The notes below the pieces were generated by a model that had not been told where the DNA came from, searched no databases, and worked only from the letters and a program-made list of their open reading frames with translations. This document shows, piece by piece, positions 1 through 12,290 of a stretch of 64,000 nucleotides of DNA. Every line of letters starts with the position of its first letter. The first letter of the stretch is position 1. The DNA comes from Polytrichum commune (taxonomy: Eukaryota; Streptophyta; Polytrichopsida; Polytrichales; Polytrichaceae), in assembly GCA_950295325.1 (NCBI GenBank), contig OX485803.1, positions 19,716,001-19,780,000 on the forward strand, read 5' to 3'. The position numbers were made by a program, and so were the translations under genes.

Positions 1-53
1 CCGAATCAACAACTTCTTAAGAGCCAATACATAGGAAGGTATTTTTAGTAGTC

Positions 54-372
54 AATAATGAAAAGGGCATAAATTTTAAGTAAAAAATGAGAATGAGTTC
101 AAATTTTGGGAAGTGGTTTATGGTTAAATTTTCCAATCGCCATCAAATTTTGAAATGTTTTGGAGTAAGTGAGAAGGAGTTATGATATTCTAAAATTTAC
201 ATTATATTTACACAATGAAAATAACATAACTTTTAGGAAAAAAATGAGAATGAGTTGAAAAATTGGGAGATGGTTTATAATTTGTTTCTCTAATCACCGT
301 CAAATTTGAAGACATTTGGAGTAAATAAAAAATACTTATGATATTTTGAAGACTGCCTTATATTTACACAAA
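54..372. repeat. Two-copy tandem repeat, about 160 bp
   Basis: Two adjacent diverged copies (about 54-213 and 214-372). Both contain an aaaaaatgagaatgagtt core, then gg(a)gatggttta-like sequence, a caccgtcaaat or cgccatcaaat motif, ttggagtaa, ttatgatatt and an ending in atatttacaca. The stretch is AT-rich. No coding role is visible, and the repeat may continue to the left of the window. Confidence 0.7.
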
Positions 373-2029
373 GTTGTATTTTATGGATGTTTTTTGGGGG
401 CCTCAAACAAATATTCATGCAATATATATTCAAGAGGGTATAATTTGGAGAACAATAGATGTTAGAGGCTCGGGGGATGAGCTGCTTGCCGAAGATAATG
501 TAATGAATGCGATACTTATAGCTATCCGTCTTCTTGAGTTTTTGAGAGGCAATGGGGCATTTTAATTGAATTTTAGTATATGTAAAAATTTCAAATTTGA
601 GTTATAGGAGTAGGAATTACAATAGCTAGCAATTCCAATGTTTAAAGGTTTAAGAATGAAGATCCATAAACGTTTCTAATAATTTACAAATGCACACACT
701 TAAAATTATTGGGGCAAATGATACATGACAATTGGGAAGGGGCACATCGGCAAAAAATTATGTTTATACCACTAGAAGAAGCAACATCATCAGACGAATT
801 CGATTCTGGTTCGCTAGAGACTGACAATTCGGAATTAGAATAAATTTACATAGAAGATTCTTCAAAGGTGATGTCGAACTTTAAGCAATTAAAGCAGTTC
901 CGAAAGGAGAATTTATTCTTTATAAATAAATTTGGTTTTGTCGGCATATTTCAATGTTGATGGCAACATACGCATGCAATTTGTAAAATATTGACTATTT
1001 CCTATTGTTTATAGTAGTGAAAGATAATATATATAATTATTTGTCATATTCAACCAAATAAAACATAGCACAAGAAAAAATTTGTGGGTGCAAAATTCAA
1101 AAATATCATCTCATTCTTGTACTTGGCGAGCAATCATGGTAAAATATATAGGAAAATGCTCTGAATTAACACCAAATTGATGAATTTTTTTCACTTTAAA
1201 TATTTTTGAACCCATTAAAAATACAAGTGCATAATTTTAATCATAATTTTTGTTCTACCACAAATTAACACAAGCGCCACACATATTTGAATTTCTCATA
1301 ACATATATCACAACATTCATACCTTGATTACGTAATTTGAATAAGATTTCAATGCAAAATGTCAATTAAAAGCTTGTTGGTTAAGTAAAATCTTGAACCA
1401 TGTGTTTTAGCGCGTAAGTAGAATCTGAAAAATCATTAGTAAATGGTTTGCACTTCATTGCATGCATATTTTAAAATACTAAAATTAAACACATTAATTC
1501 TCTAATTTAGTCTAGATTGGCTCAAATAATTTCACTTTGAAGTTAAAATCAACTAACAATCAATTCCTTCATATTTTAAAATTTATGATATATTAGAAAA
1601 GTAATTTAAAATTTGTTAATCACAAGGATCGAAAATGAGGAGGAAACTCATTTCAAAATCCTTAAGTTTTAAAAGCAAAATATTTAAATATGTATTTTCA
1701 ATTACTTTTAAATTAGCGATAATTTCTAACCCCCCATTTTTGGAAAAAACTAAATGCACCACTAGATTTACAATACCTAAAAATAGGTGGGTAGATTATT
1801 TCAGAAGTCCAATTTTATCCAAAATTTAAAAAATCAAATGTTAACCAAAAAAATCAAAATGCCTATATCTTTCAAATGGTGATACATTATGAAAACATTT
1901 AGACATATTCAAGATCACAAGGGTCAAAATGCAGGGGGGTAGTTCATATTAAAAATTTCAAATAATCATATACTTCTTGCGAAAATACCTATGAAACCCT
2001 AAACTTTAAAAAAAAATTGTTCAAAATAA
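373..2029. other. AT-rich intergenic DNA, no gene seen
   Basis: The longest open stretches are around 60 codons (374-565 and 1635-1829, both +). They have no recognisable motif or continuation into neighbouring exons, and their composition matches the surrounding AT-rich DNA. I see nothing I can name here. Confidence 0.5.
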
Positions 2030-2935
2030 TAAGAAATTGTTCACAACCACTTCTAGAATTAATCGTAATAATAATTCTTAGAATGTTTTTCATGTATAAA
2101 ATTTATTAATCATATGGACCATTCATATATCATGAGCATTTTTTGTATCGGTCAATCAATGTGTTCAATAGGAAAATTAGATACTTATGACATGTATACA
2201 TGATAAATTTCCTAATAAGACTTTGCGTTTTAAGATCCAGAAACATTAATTGATTATCAATAATTTTAAAAAATATAAAATCAGGATCAGAGTCTAAAAT
2301 TTGATAATAATGATTTTTTTGTATTTTATCCTTTATAAATTCATGCACTTCAAATATATCTTTGACGACAAACAATATTGTAGTAGTTGTTGCTACATTA
2401 CTAGGCACTAAAGAATTTTCTCTTGTGCAATGTGAGCAAACCTTATATATCATTCTTACCTCGTTCATATAAGTTATATTGGTTGTGATACTTTCTAAAT
2501 CACATTTATATAGGTATGTACAAGTTTAGCCTTATGCTATGCAATTTTTATTATTTTGATTATTATTTTTTTCATAATAATTTGAAGTGACTCACAACCA
2601 CCTCGAGAATTCAATAGTAACAATAAATTTTTGAATATTTTTTATATAAAAATATTATTAATTACGTGGATCATCAATGTATCTTGAACTTTTTTGTATA
2701 GATCAATCAATGTGTTGAGAAGGAATTTTTCAAAAACAAAACCAAACACTTATGACACATATGTATGATAAAACATACCAATAAGATTTTTCATTTTGAA
2801 ATCTTACAAATCACATTGATTATCAATGATTTTAAGTCTCGTAAAAAAATCACAGTCAAATTTAAAATTTGACATTAATGAATCTTATTTGTGTTTTATT
2901 TCTTACAAGTTCATGCATTTCAATATGTTTATATC
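2030..2935. repeat. Tandem duplication of about 400-bp units
   Basis: Two direct diverged copies, about 2030-2460 and 2585-2935. Shared order: tcacaaccac, gaatt..taat, taataa.., ttattaat..tatggac/acgtggatc, tttttgta(t/c)(c/a)g(g/a)tcaatcaatgtgtt, cttatgaca, tatgataaa, ccaataagac/t, attgattatcaat(a/g)atttta, aaaatttga, tttgt(a/g)ttttat and ttcatgca(c/t)ttcaa. A 112-codon minus-strand frame in the left copy (2130-2468) is not kept open in the right copy, which argues against a gene. Confidence 0.7.
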
Positions 2936-4369
2936 GGCAAGTTATGTTGCAGCAACAAAAAAATAATATGACATATTTTATTATTCTTACATTTGTTTGT
3001 TATTAGTTAAGAGGTTGACGTTGTTAAGCTACTTATGATAGAGATATACATATATTAATTACGTATTTTTCTTCTCGTAAATTTTTTAAATTTATAGTTC
3101 AAAGTTTGTTTCTTATATCATGGCAGAGCTTAACCGCATTCATGAACGTGTTTTCTAGAGGAGATCAAGATAATGACATATTTCTTTTCAAGACAAATAT
3201 AGAATGCACTTGGGAGGGAATATTGACCAACATGGCGCCCATTGTTTGGCCAGAGAGTAGTTCAGATACAAAATATATATAAAAAAATAATTCAGATATA
3301 ACGAACAATCCTCACTTAACTATGACATGAATGGGTTTACCTACATAATATATATTGGTGAGTACAATCCATGAAGAACATATAACGGTTAATAATCTAT
3401 AACTTCAAAAAAAATCCATTATTTGGGGTTTTCAATTGACACTCTATTTAAATAAAAAATAATATTTAGCCAATTATACTAGAAGATGACAATGTAGGGG
3501 GTCCCATCAATGATTCCACAATACTTGATTTATATGTAGTTTGTATACTTATGTGTACTTTGGAGTTTCATGTTTTGTTGGGTAACATAGCTCGTCTAGC
3601 CAACTGACAAATAATGATCAAAGACAATGTAGCCTTCAACAATTGGATTCATGTAATTTTTGACCCACTAGTAGTCAAAATTTACGATGAAAACAATAAA
3701 CAACAGAGTATAATGACCAAACATTTCATCATCTACACCTTCGAGAATACCATGCCTTGACGCTCACCAACAATAGCGACCACTTGGTTTTGTCCAAAAA
3801 TCAAGTCAGTGTACATGTTTCAACAATGACTAAAACTATAAATCATTGTAACGGAATAGTTTGTCGAGTTTGATTTTTTGGCATGCAATTGACTATACTG
3901 GTTGTTAAATGCATAATGAATCATTCGATTTAATGATACATCGACACGATGGACGTTGACGTGGTACGTGGCGGAAATTGATTCAATATTGGAATAGTGC
4001 ATCAAGATTCATGAAGTCTTTTATTGTTGTTTTAAATATTCAAATATAAAATATCAATATAAAATCTTTAAATTTTATTATGAAAAATATTTTTCATAAG
4101 GTAATGGCTAAATTTAAATTTTAACATAGATTTCATAACTTTGAATATTTTGATATTGGATTTTTTATTCATATTTTTATGGCACCATTACAAAAGTTAT
4201 AGAAGTCATCAATTTATTTTATTTTAAATTTTTTTTAAAATTAAACAATTACATGTTCAATATATGTATTTGCACACTACTTGCACCGTCTTCTAAAATA
4301 TGTAGATTTTATTTTTGAAAATTTATTGGTTAACATGTATTGCTTGGTTCTTTTAAATCAATAGGTTTT
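2936..4369. other. AT-rich intergenic DNA, no gene seen
   Basis: Mostly A/T with short open frames only. A 61-codon minus-strand frame at 3820-4005 has no recognisable motif. Nothing else could be supported. Confidence 0.5.
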
Positions 4370-4371
4370 TC

Positions 4372-5340
4372 TATTGTTTATGATTTTTCCTTTACAAGAT
4401 TCAAAATTAGTATATAGTTTTGAATCACTTTCACTCAAATCTATACATGATAATGGAGTTGTGCACTTGACCATGCTTGTGCCCTTTGTTGTAAACATTA
4501 CATGCATTGACAAGTTGAAACCCATGATTATTTACAAGTCTCTACACCCGAGATGCTTTGGAAGGTGGTTGCCAACATATTATTTGTGATGGTTCGTAAA
4601 TCAAATGGCCTTGATGACATCATATGTATTTGAGAGTTGGATAACGAGCCTCAATGTACATTTCAAAACTAAAAGTGGAAGGTACTTTTAATTATAAAAC
4701 CATTATGCTACTCATTCATTTAAGCATGATGATAAGGGTGAATCATTTGGTTTTTCAACCTTGCAATTGAGCAATATTACTATTGCTTTCTTACCACCTA
4801 ATGTTACAAGTGTGGTGCAACCCTTGGATCAAGGAATCATTGCTTTCCTCAACGTTTGGTACAAGAAGAAGCTTTTGGAATGGGTCCTCTCTTAGTTTAA
4901 TTCTTCTACTACTCACTAGAACTCCAGGGAAATAATGCCTAATGCAAAACAATCTATTGTGTGGTGTTGTCAACTGTGGAGATAGATGAATCCCCAAATC
5001 ATACCAAACAATTGGAAGATTCCATCATTTTACCGACAAGTCGGAGTGCCAATTTGCCATATACAATGAATGTGAGAAATCGAGAATGACAAAAAACAAC
5101 TAATGAATTGACATGTCTCATTTCCTCTTTGAATCTTAGAATTGAAGAAATGCTTATTGAGGAATATGTGCAATTGGCAAGAGAGGAAATTGTTGATGTA
5201 GAATACAACATGGATGAGTTGGCGGATTTGGCATGGGGTAGACAAAACCCATTTGGGTTTAGATTCAAATGAAGAGCCAGTAGAGAGGAATGATTTGGAT
5301 GACCAACCAAACACCAATAGTCAGGCTTCCTCAAGCCCAT
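4372..5340 (+). pseudogene. Broken pogo/Tigger-like (Tc1/mariner superfamily) transposase
   Basis: In pieces this reads as the DDE part of a CENP-B/Tigger-type transposase. Around 4470-4590 an open frame contains DKLKPMIIYKS...PRCF, matching the family's 'DKL.P..IGKS..PRCF' block. Around 4620-4730 the frame carries a stop where the second catalytic Asp region ('DN..AH') should be, leaving NHYATHS. Around 4780-4870 it reads FLPPNVTSVVQPLDQGII, the hallmark block preceding the third acidic residue. Several in-frame stops follow. No N-terminal HTH or CENP-B DNA-binding domain was found upstream, so this is a dead, 5'-truncated copy. Family assignment rests on the two conserved blocks and is fairly secure; its limits are approximate. 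Confidence 0.75.
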
Positions 5341-6022
5341 GAGTATGCCCAATTACTATCGAATTTTGCAATGTAACATCCTTCAAAGTTTTCAGTTTTA
5401 AATGTGATGAACATGCAATCTTTTATGAATAAATCAATCAAGATATCAATTTTCAACATCAACAAACATCATTAGAAGATAATTAATATTTACTTTCATA
5501 GTGTATGATATGGCGAAGACATCACGGGACTATATATATTTTTGAAACTCCATATCGTGTGACATTGTGAGCATAATTTTGTGATAAAATTTTATTTCAT
5601 ACTTATGTATCTTCATTATGTATACAAAATGACATTTTACATTGAAATAGGCCATTTTCTTGAAAAACCTCGATAGCATGACATTTGAGACTTCAATATC
5701 ACATTATGTAGATTACGACATTCGGATCATACAACACTTTCTTGCGTGACCAAACGTGTCATATTAAAGGGGGAGATCTAAACCTTCACCATTTTGGCTA
5801 GTCATAGGCAGTCAATTATCATACTATACGTTTTTAGATTCAGCAATCCCAAATTCAAAGAAAAAAAATCAAAATCAAAATTTCCATATAAATTTGTCAT
5901 ATTTAAAAAAGATAATTTCCGAACATGTTGATTTTCCTTTAAATAATCTAATCAATGCCGAAGTGATAAAGGTACTATACGATGGTATGCGTACTACAAA
6001 AGAAGTGTTGGCCTCTTGGCCA
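5341..6022. other. AT-rich intergenic DNA, no gene seen
   Basis: No supported gene. Overlapping short frames on both strands around 5875-6114 run into the MITE at 6023 and are probably chance. Confidence 0.4.
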
Positions 6023-6244
6023 ATGATTGGGGAGAACCGGCCGTTAGTTACAAATGAACCGGTTGACTTTGAGAAATAACCGGTTGAAGTTCCAGACTGC
6101 AGGAAAATTACCAATCATTCTAGAGGAATTTAAAGAATATACCCAAATTTAATAAAGGAAAACCGGAGGATGTCAACATGTAACCGGTTGGACTTGCAAA
6201 CACTAGGATCTCAACCAGTTATGCCCAAAAATCTCCCCGATCAC
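6023..6244 (-). mobile_element. MITE-like element with aaccggtt motifs (copy 1)
   Basis: A 222-bp element with terminal inverted repeats, atgattggggagaacc on the left and ctccccgatcac on the right. Inside it are several copies of the palindrome-like aaccggtt. It is the reverse complement of a 222-bp copy at 43228-43449; a partial relative lies at 37670-37830. Non-coding; superfamily not assigned. Confidence 0.7.
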
Positions 6245-6535
6245 TGCTCATGGCACCTTGAATTTCTGGCACTGGTTCATACAGAGCTTGACCAGCACCA
6301 AAGATGATCCAGGAATATTGCATGGCAGCAGAACAAGACACAGGCTACGCTTAGGCAGTGTGGGCCCCACGGGTACTCTCATATATTGTGGGTCCCAGTG
6401 CATACGCCCTTGGGCAGCGTGGGCCCCGCGTGCTCTGTAAACAAGCTTATAAAACCAGTTGTGATAAGTCTGAGCGTGGGATTTAGGGTCGACTGATGAT
6501 TAGGTTATGTGTCTATTTCCCAACACATCGGCTTC

Positions 6536-8153
6536 ACTCCAGGCAGTGTTCAAGATTGAAGTCTTCAATGCCCTTCAAACGCGATTTGGCCCTTCAAAAT
6601 ATACCTCTCTCAAAACAACCCTTCAAAATGCAACCCCAAACTCAAAATGAAAACTTCACTTGACGTCTTCAAATTTTTTACACCCGTCAACACTGTAGCG
6701 CTACAGTGACGAGGAGGTCGTTACAGCAACGAGGAGGTCGCTACAGTGACAACCTCAACACCTAGCAAATGATTCATTCAACATCGATCTGACTTGGAAT
6801 TCAACTTTTTAGGTCTTGCAAAAGATTGGAATCCAACCCTTTCTTTGGTAAGCATTGAGTCAGTGTTGTAGTGTGATGTGATTCAATCAATGTGAAATCA
6901 GTGCTGATTTGAAATCCCGTGCAACTTTACAGATCCATTCGGTGAGATGGTTATCCTGTGGCTTGGTCATGGAGAGATTGGTATTTTGTATGCCTGCAAT
7001 TTTAGAAATTTGGGAGGTTGAAGAACCCACATGGTACAAGGATCTAACTTCTCTTCAGTTCCAATTTTTCATTCACATGCTAGCTGATATATTATCAGAG
7101 TTGAATAAGGTCAATCGCAAGTTTCAGTTTGATCTTGTAGATATCACTAGCATAGCTTCTACGATTGATGTAACAATCAGCTTGTTTCGTAGACACTATC
7201 TGGGTGTAAGTTTTGGCCTGACAACCAAACACCTAGGAAAGTTTCTCCGCGAGGTGGTACCCAATGGGCAAATATTGTATGTTGATAGTTTTGGGTGTGA
7301 AAAAATGCATATCTTGCATTATGATTCCATGCCCGAGTGTGACGTAGGAGGCTCATTGGAGGCATGCATCATGTTGGGGAGGCAGTATGTGCAGAAAATC
7401 ATCGATTCACTCAATGATCGATTTCCTGACTTGTCCATTTTCAATGCGGCCCGGCTTTTTAGCCCGAAGCACTATCCCGTAGATGAATTGGACAGAGGGA
7501 CATTAACGGAACAATGGTTGAACCGGTTGGTGACACATTTCCGTTGGAGCGATGACCTTGTTAATCAATGCAATGCGGAATTGCTAGAATTCGTGGAGAT
7601 GTTATGTTCTGTTTGTGAACGCCGAAGTATGCAAGAAGCTTGGGTTTTTTGTGGCAATGACCGGGAGTTCATGATTAATTGGCCAACTATGATGTCGCTA
7701 TGGCAAGCCATACTTGTGATCCCAACTAGCACTGTTGTTTGTGAGCGTGGTTTTTCAAAGCAAAATTGGGTTAAGAGTGAAAGGAGAACTAGACTCAACC
7801 TTGACACACTAGATGCTTTAATGAGGGTTAGTCTAAATGGGTTAGGAGTTGAATTCATGGATTGGGATAGTATTTTTGAATCTTGGAAAATTGGCACAAG
7901 AACCAACAAGCGTAGGGCATTATCACTAGAAGAGGTGGAGTTAGATGGTTGATTCTTAATTCTTCACATTGTATTGGAAGCATGCACCATATAAATCATG
8001 CATAAGTTTAATATGAGTTTTTTATATTTTATTTCTATATTACTGAATTGACGTCTTGAATTTGAACTAGCCCTTCAACCGAAGGGCTCAAATTTTAGAG
8101 CCCTTCAAAATGAAACTCATATGAGGGCTTCAATCTTGAACACTGACTCCAGG
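6536..8153. mobile_element. hAT transposon with TIRs and 8-bp target-site duplication
   Basis: The element proper is 6544-8145 (1602 bp). Its left end is cagtgttcaagattgaag and its right end is the exact complement, cttcaatcttgaacactg. It is flanked by the perfect 8-bp direct duplication actccagg (6536-6543 and 8146-8153). An 8-bp duplication and a CAGTG terminus are standard for the hAT superfamily. Subterminal DNA is rich in cccttcaa/ttgaaggg motifs on both sides. It encodes a hAT C-terminal fragment (separate entry). At 1.6 kb it is shorter than an autonomous hAT element, so it is probably an internally deleted copy. The perfect target duplication suggests fairly recent insertion. Confidence 0.93.
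6909..7952 (+). pseudogene. hAT transposase, C-terminal part (5'-truncated)
   Basis: An open frame of about 347 codons lies inside the hAT element. The first half contains HSVRWLSCG, like the 'VRW.S' block of hAT transposases. The C-terminus has the hATC dimerisation signature: WPTMMSLWQAILVIPTSTVVCERGFS, written here as WPTMM..LWQ, then IPTS..VCERGFS, then R.RLNLDTLDALMRV. No N-terminal BED zinc finger or first catalytic Asp region is present, and there is no ATG at the beginning: the frame opens at a TTG and the first in-frame ATG is near 6969. hAT transposases usually exceed 600 residues, so this is a truncated or internally deleted copy, unlikely to act alone. Upstream exons lost by deletion are an alternative to pseudogenisation. 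Confidence 0.85.
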
Positions 8154-9559
8154 GTCAGCAAATTGGGCCAGGGCTATGTAAAGTAGATGCCTGCCACCGC
8201 TTTCATCTGGGCCCCACCACTATTACCAAGGTACGGGAGGTCTAGATAGTAAGGGCCACTTCACACACGAGCCAAGAGCCGTGACCGTGAAATTGTGAGA
8301 GCCCAAAGGCCGTCCCAACACACCTCCAAAATCATGTAGTGGGGGTCACGGACCCTCAAGTGTAGTGTGAAGTCATATGTGGCCATGGCCCTCAACCAAA
8401 TGTTATTTCGATGACTTTTTATTCATGCGGGTCTTCTTCACACATGATAAAATAGAATAAGTTAATGGTTGTGAGTGTTTGGAGTCTCATGGTTTCCCGG
8501 TTTTGTGTTAGGCCTACCTCCAAGTGATCATGAAACATGATCCATTCGATGCCTTGTAGGAATCCATGTAGACTTTACATCCATCATGCATTCACATACT
8601 CCGTGGTCCTTCAAGCATAGCGTGAACCGAACTAAACCACTACAGTAGTGTCAGGTTGGTGTTGTTTGAGTCGTTTTGTGATGAAACCTTTCGGATATCT
8701 ATAGTGAGAATCTTACATTTTTTCGATACTAGCATGGTATGGATATTTAAGGATATGTTTTTGTTTTCGATATCATTCATGTCTATATATCAATCCAAGA
8801 ATCTTCATGTCCATGTAAAATCACCTTAGTATCGATAACCTTTAGAATGGTTATTGAACCAAATAATAACTTGGGTAACAAGGATTCTCTCACCTTGAGA
8901 TACATTCCACTAAATATCAATATTTGGTTGGTACTACAAACGTTGACACTAATCAAGTAGGTTTTTTTGATATCGGTAATGGCTGGGGGGGGGGGATAGT
9001 CATTGGTTGGAGTAGCAATATACGTGTGAACAAATGATAGGGTATTTTAAAAACACGGGGGCTAAAAATTATAAATGGACTTAAGAGTAATATAGGGTAT
9101 AAAAAATGCCACTGGACATCTTTAAAGTACTATAGGGTATGGAATAATAGGTAATTTGGAATTATAAGTAATGCAAGCCATTTTTCTATTAATCCAAAGT
9201 AGAAGTTTACATAATGATAGCATGTGAAAAAATAAGAGAATTGAAAGTAATACCCCCCTATAAAATAGTGGTTATTCGCACCTATATCCTTAACTTTTTA
9301 ACACACTGCCCCCCCCCCCCCCGAGGGTAATGGTATTGATTATTGATACCGTGTATTCACCTATATAGCAGGGTGGCATTGGGAAAACCCTAACCTTCGT
9401 AAATTTATGATTAATTCATCACAATTGGGTCCCTTTGACTACTAAAACGGTTCAATTCATCTTAAATGATAAATATACATGTTACACCATATATGGTATT
9501 TAACTTGTCACGTGTGTAATAGTGTCACTTACCCTATTATGAGGCTTATGCTAGGTTAC
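8154..9559. other. Intergenic DNA with G and C homopolymers
   Basis: No gene seen. A G run at about 8987-8996 and a C run at about 9308-9322 sit inside AT-rich sequence on either side of a short tract with tatagggtat motifs (9060-9140). Confidence 0.5.
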
Positions 9560-9850
9560 ATTGATGATTAACAACTTCATCATAAGTATCACCTCATGAC
9601 ACTTGGCGTTCAAGTGCACTTACTAATATCTTGGCTTGAATATGTTCAATAGGGTTATGAGATGCATGCCTATGTTACACAATGGTCTACAAGTTGATGG
9701 AAGTGTACACAAATGACACTTGTCATTAGTATGCTCAAGACTATCATCTAAAGTATCCCAACGTGCTACTCTAAATGTCACAGCATAGATATTCTTTCAA
9801 CTTAAAAGAATCTACTTATGTTGACGAATGGAAACGTATTAGTGGGTGTG
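9560..9850 (-). repeat. Dispersed repeat, inverted relative to 42860-43220
   Basis: This stretch is the diverged reverse complement of 42860-43220. Shared blocks in order include aagtgcacttactaatatctt, tatgttcaatag, atgcatgcctatgttac, caatggtctacaagttga, gacacttg, atcatctaaagta and tactctaaat. Each phrase occurs as the complement in the right-hand copy. Probably an unclassified transposable-element remnant. Confidence 0.65.
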
Positions 9851-10875
9851 ACATTTTGAAACCTCCATGCATCTAAGGTCAAGACATCCATAGTTGACAA
9901 GGTCCATTGAACCACTCATCATGGGCATGTAATGTTGACATGGATGAGATATGTATTTTTCAGGCTAACGGAGTTAAGATTTATGTGGTAGTAGCTTGTG
10001 ATCGATTCCTTCATAAGAGATTTGACAACTACCGTAGCCAAGCCTTACCATTTAAACGATCTGTCATGAATTAACCTATAAATCAACTATGTGTTACCCT
10101 AACTTTACCGCTTCGAAACTTATAACAATTTCCATAATCATGATCTTATTATAATTTAGGTCCTTTGCAAACAGTGTATGTGGAATGGTAAAATACCATA
10201 ATCGGTGTAGTATGATATAGTGGGCTGCCTTAATTCACCTTGGGCAAGGTAATAGTGGCAAGTAGGGGCCCAGCAGCCAGGGGGTGGGTGTGATATACTG
10301 TAGGCTCTGGCCCTGAGGTTCATTGGCAACGTGGCAGAGACCGATTGGACTTGGAATCCCTCTCAAGCCGCAGTGTCAGATGGGCCCCGCCAGCTTGTCT
10401 GAGGGCGCGATGCCGTGTGGTGTGGCGACACGTGGCATCGGTCCTGCCGAGGCTTCGCTTGCATCGCGTTGGACCGTCGAAGCGGGCCGTCAGATGCGGG
10501 CCCTCCACTTGTCCAGTCTAGAATGCACGTGGCCCTTTTATTCTTGTTTAGTTATTAGTATTGTGTATTTGAGTCAGCTTCCCAACTGAGTCCTCGAGGA
10601 GCCTCCTTCATCTTTGTCCACTGGATCTGCCACTGACGGCCCTTTGGCCTTTTCATGCCATGCAGAGCTGGATATGAAAACAGCCCCCCAGTAGAGAGAG
10701 AGAGAGAGAGAGAGAGATCGTAACTTATGTGTACGAGCATACCTCTCATTCATCCAACACATGCAGTCTGGAGGTTGTTTTTTTTGCAGCTGATTGGACA
10801 TTAGAATTAGTTTCAAAGACCTTGAATTAGTCTAGCCAAGGTCATTTGAGATGGATTGGCAATGAATCTATAGGG
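9851..10875. other. Intergenic DNA with a GA-repeat; no supported gene
   Basis: A GC-richer patch (10260-10530) gives overlapping open frames on both strands (10320-10589), which is expected from composition rather than coding. A GA microsatellite of about 12 units lies at 10693-10718. Confidence 0.45.
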
Positions 10876-11286
10876 GGTCGAATCAGTGTTCCATATTGAA
10901 GCCCTCGTATGAGTTTCATTATGAAGGGCTCTCAAATTTCAGCCCTTCGATTGAAAGGTTGGTTCAAATCCAAGACGTCAATCCAAGAATATAGAAATGA
11001 AATACAAAACTCATATTAAACTTGTGCATGAATTATATGGTACATGTTTCTAGTGCAATGTGAAGAATTAAGAATCAACCGTCTAACTCCACTTCTTGTA
11101 GTGACAATGCCTTGCAATGCTTGTTGATTCTTGTGGCGGGCAAATTATATTGAGGATTTCAAGTGATGTCTTCATTCTCAATTTGGGGTTGTGTTTTGAA
11201 GGGTTGTTTTGAGAGAGGTATATTTTGAAGGGCCAAATCGCGTTTGAAGGGCATTGAAGACTTCGATCTTGAACATTGGGTCAACT
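10876..11286. mobile_element. Deletion derivative of the hAT element, opposite orientation
   Basis: A 395-bp element (10884-11278) begins cagtgttccatattgaag and ends cttcgatcttgaacattg, matching the TIRs of the 1602-bp hAT element with a few changes. It keeps the transposase 3' end in reverse (about 11070-11135, encoding the last residues of the same protein) joined directly to the other terminal region, so the middle was deleted. The 8 bp on each side, ggtcgaat and ggtcaact, agree at 6 of 8 positions, consistent with an aged target duplication. Confidence 0.85.
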
Positions 11287-12059
11287 TTGTTATGTTGGAT
11301 GAATGAGAGGTACACTTGTATGCGATGATTCCATGTCTCCCTCAAGCGACACATTGGGCACAAGTTTAGTTGCCATATAATAAGATTGCATATCACCTTA
11401 TGGTGATTGTTCTTCTTAAGCCACTTGGTACTCGCATGGAAAGCACTCAAGGTAATTCCAGAGACTTAAGTGGTCACTCAGTTAGCCCAACACATGTTTA
11501 GTTGTCGGGTCATAAAATTACAAACCACCTTTTGGAAATACTTTGTTCTTGAGTCACGTGGCACATGGGAATGAATGTTGATTTCTTGCCAATTTGTTTT
11601 TCAGATATCCACAACATTATTAAACCAAGCACATAAGGTTACTTAGTAGTCTTGGACACAACCTCACATTGTAGACTCTGTAGGTAAAATGACAAGATCT
11701 AGCAACAATACCCCCCTTTATCTCATGGTCCACCCAACTCACCCCGCATATTGACTAGTGTCTTATAATGCTCCCTTAGTCATTCTTAATAGAAAAAGAT
11801 GCCATGTTTCACATGAACTTTACCATGGCACTAAGACTAAAGCCATAATTTTTGAATGAATTGCAACGTGTTATTTCATGTCCTTGGTTGAAATATTCTC
11901 TTGCTTGAAGTAAGTGGCAAGTGGAGCTTAACAATATTATGTTCACATAGAGATGGGAATCTTCATGAAAATGGAATTTAAAAAAAAAACAACCAAAACA
12001 TGAGTTGTGTGTCTAAAGTACATGTCCCTAATTCAATGACTTATCTTGCTTAGACAACC
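11287..12059. other. Intergenic DNA, no gene seen
   Basis: AT-rich sequence with short frames only. A 90-codon minus-strand frame (11178-11450) overlaps the end of the hAT derivative and is chance. Confidence 0.45.
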
Positions 12060-12290
12060 ATGTTCGAGTGGTCTGTGGTTAGTGTGTATATCCAAGAACA
12101 AATACCAAGAAGACACATGTTTAAAAATATAATGATTTGTGTGCTCAAAATATAATGATTGTTCTAAGCTCAATAGTCAACATATTTGGGAGGAAGAATG
12201 GGACATGTACAACCATTTAATGAGCATGAGAATCTTCACTGTGATCTTGAATAAGATCTTCATGTGAGCTCCAAAAATCATGAGGTAACT
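12060..12290 (-). repeat. Dispersed repeat shared with 38610-38900 and 45880-46150
   Basis: In reverse complement this matches 45880-46150. Shared blocks include agctcaatagtcaacat, ccatttaatgagcatgagaatcttcac (caccttaatg..cacgagaatcttcac in the other copy), aataagat and ctc(c/t)aaaa(a/t)t. The ttcgagtggtc...gtggttag...atcca.gaacaa...ccaa(a/g)aagaca block also occurs at 38620-38690. Unclassified element remnant. Confidence 0.6.

Noticed and set aside
2130..2468. 112-codon minus-strand open frame with an ATG
   Set aside because: The tandem-duplicated copy at 2585-2935 has not kept the frame open, composition equals the flank, and no motif is recognisable.
10320..10589. Overlapping frames in a GC-rich patch
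   Set aside because: Both strands are open because of composition; no motif.
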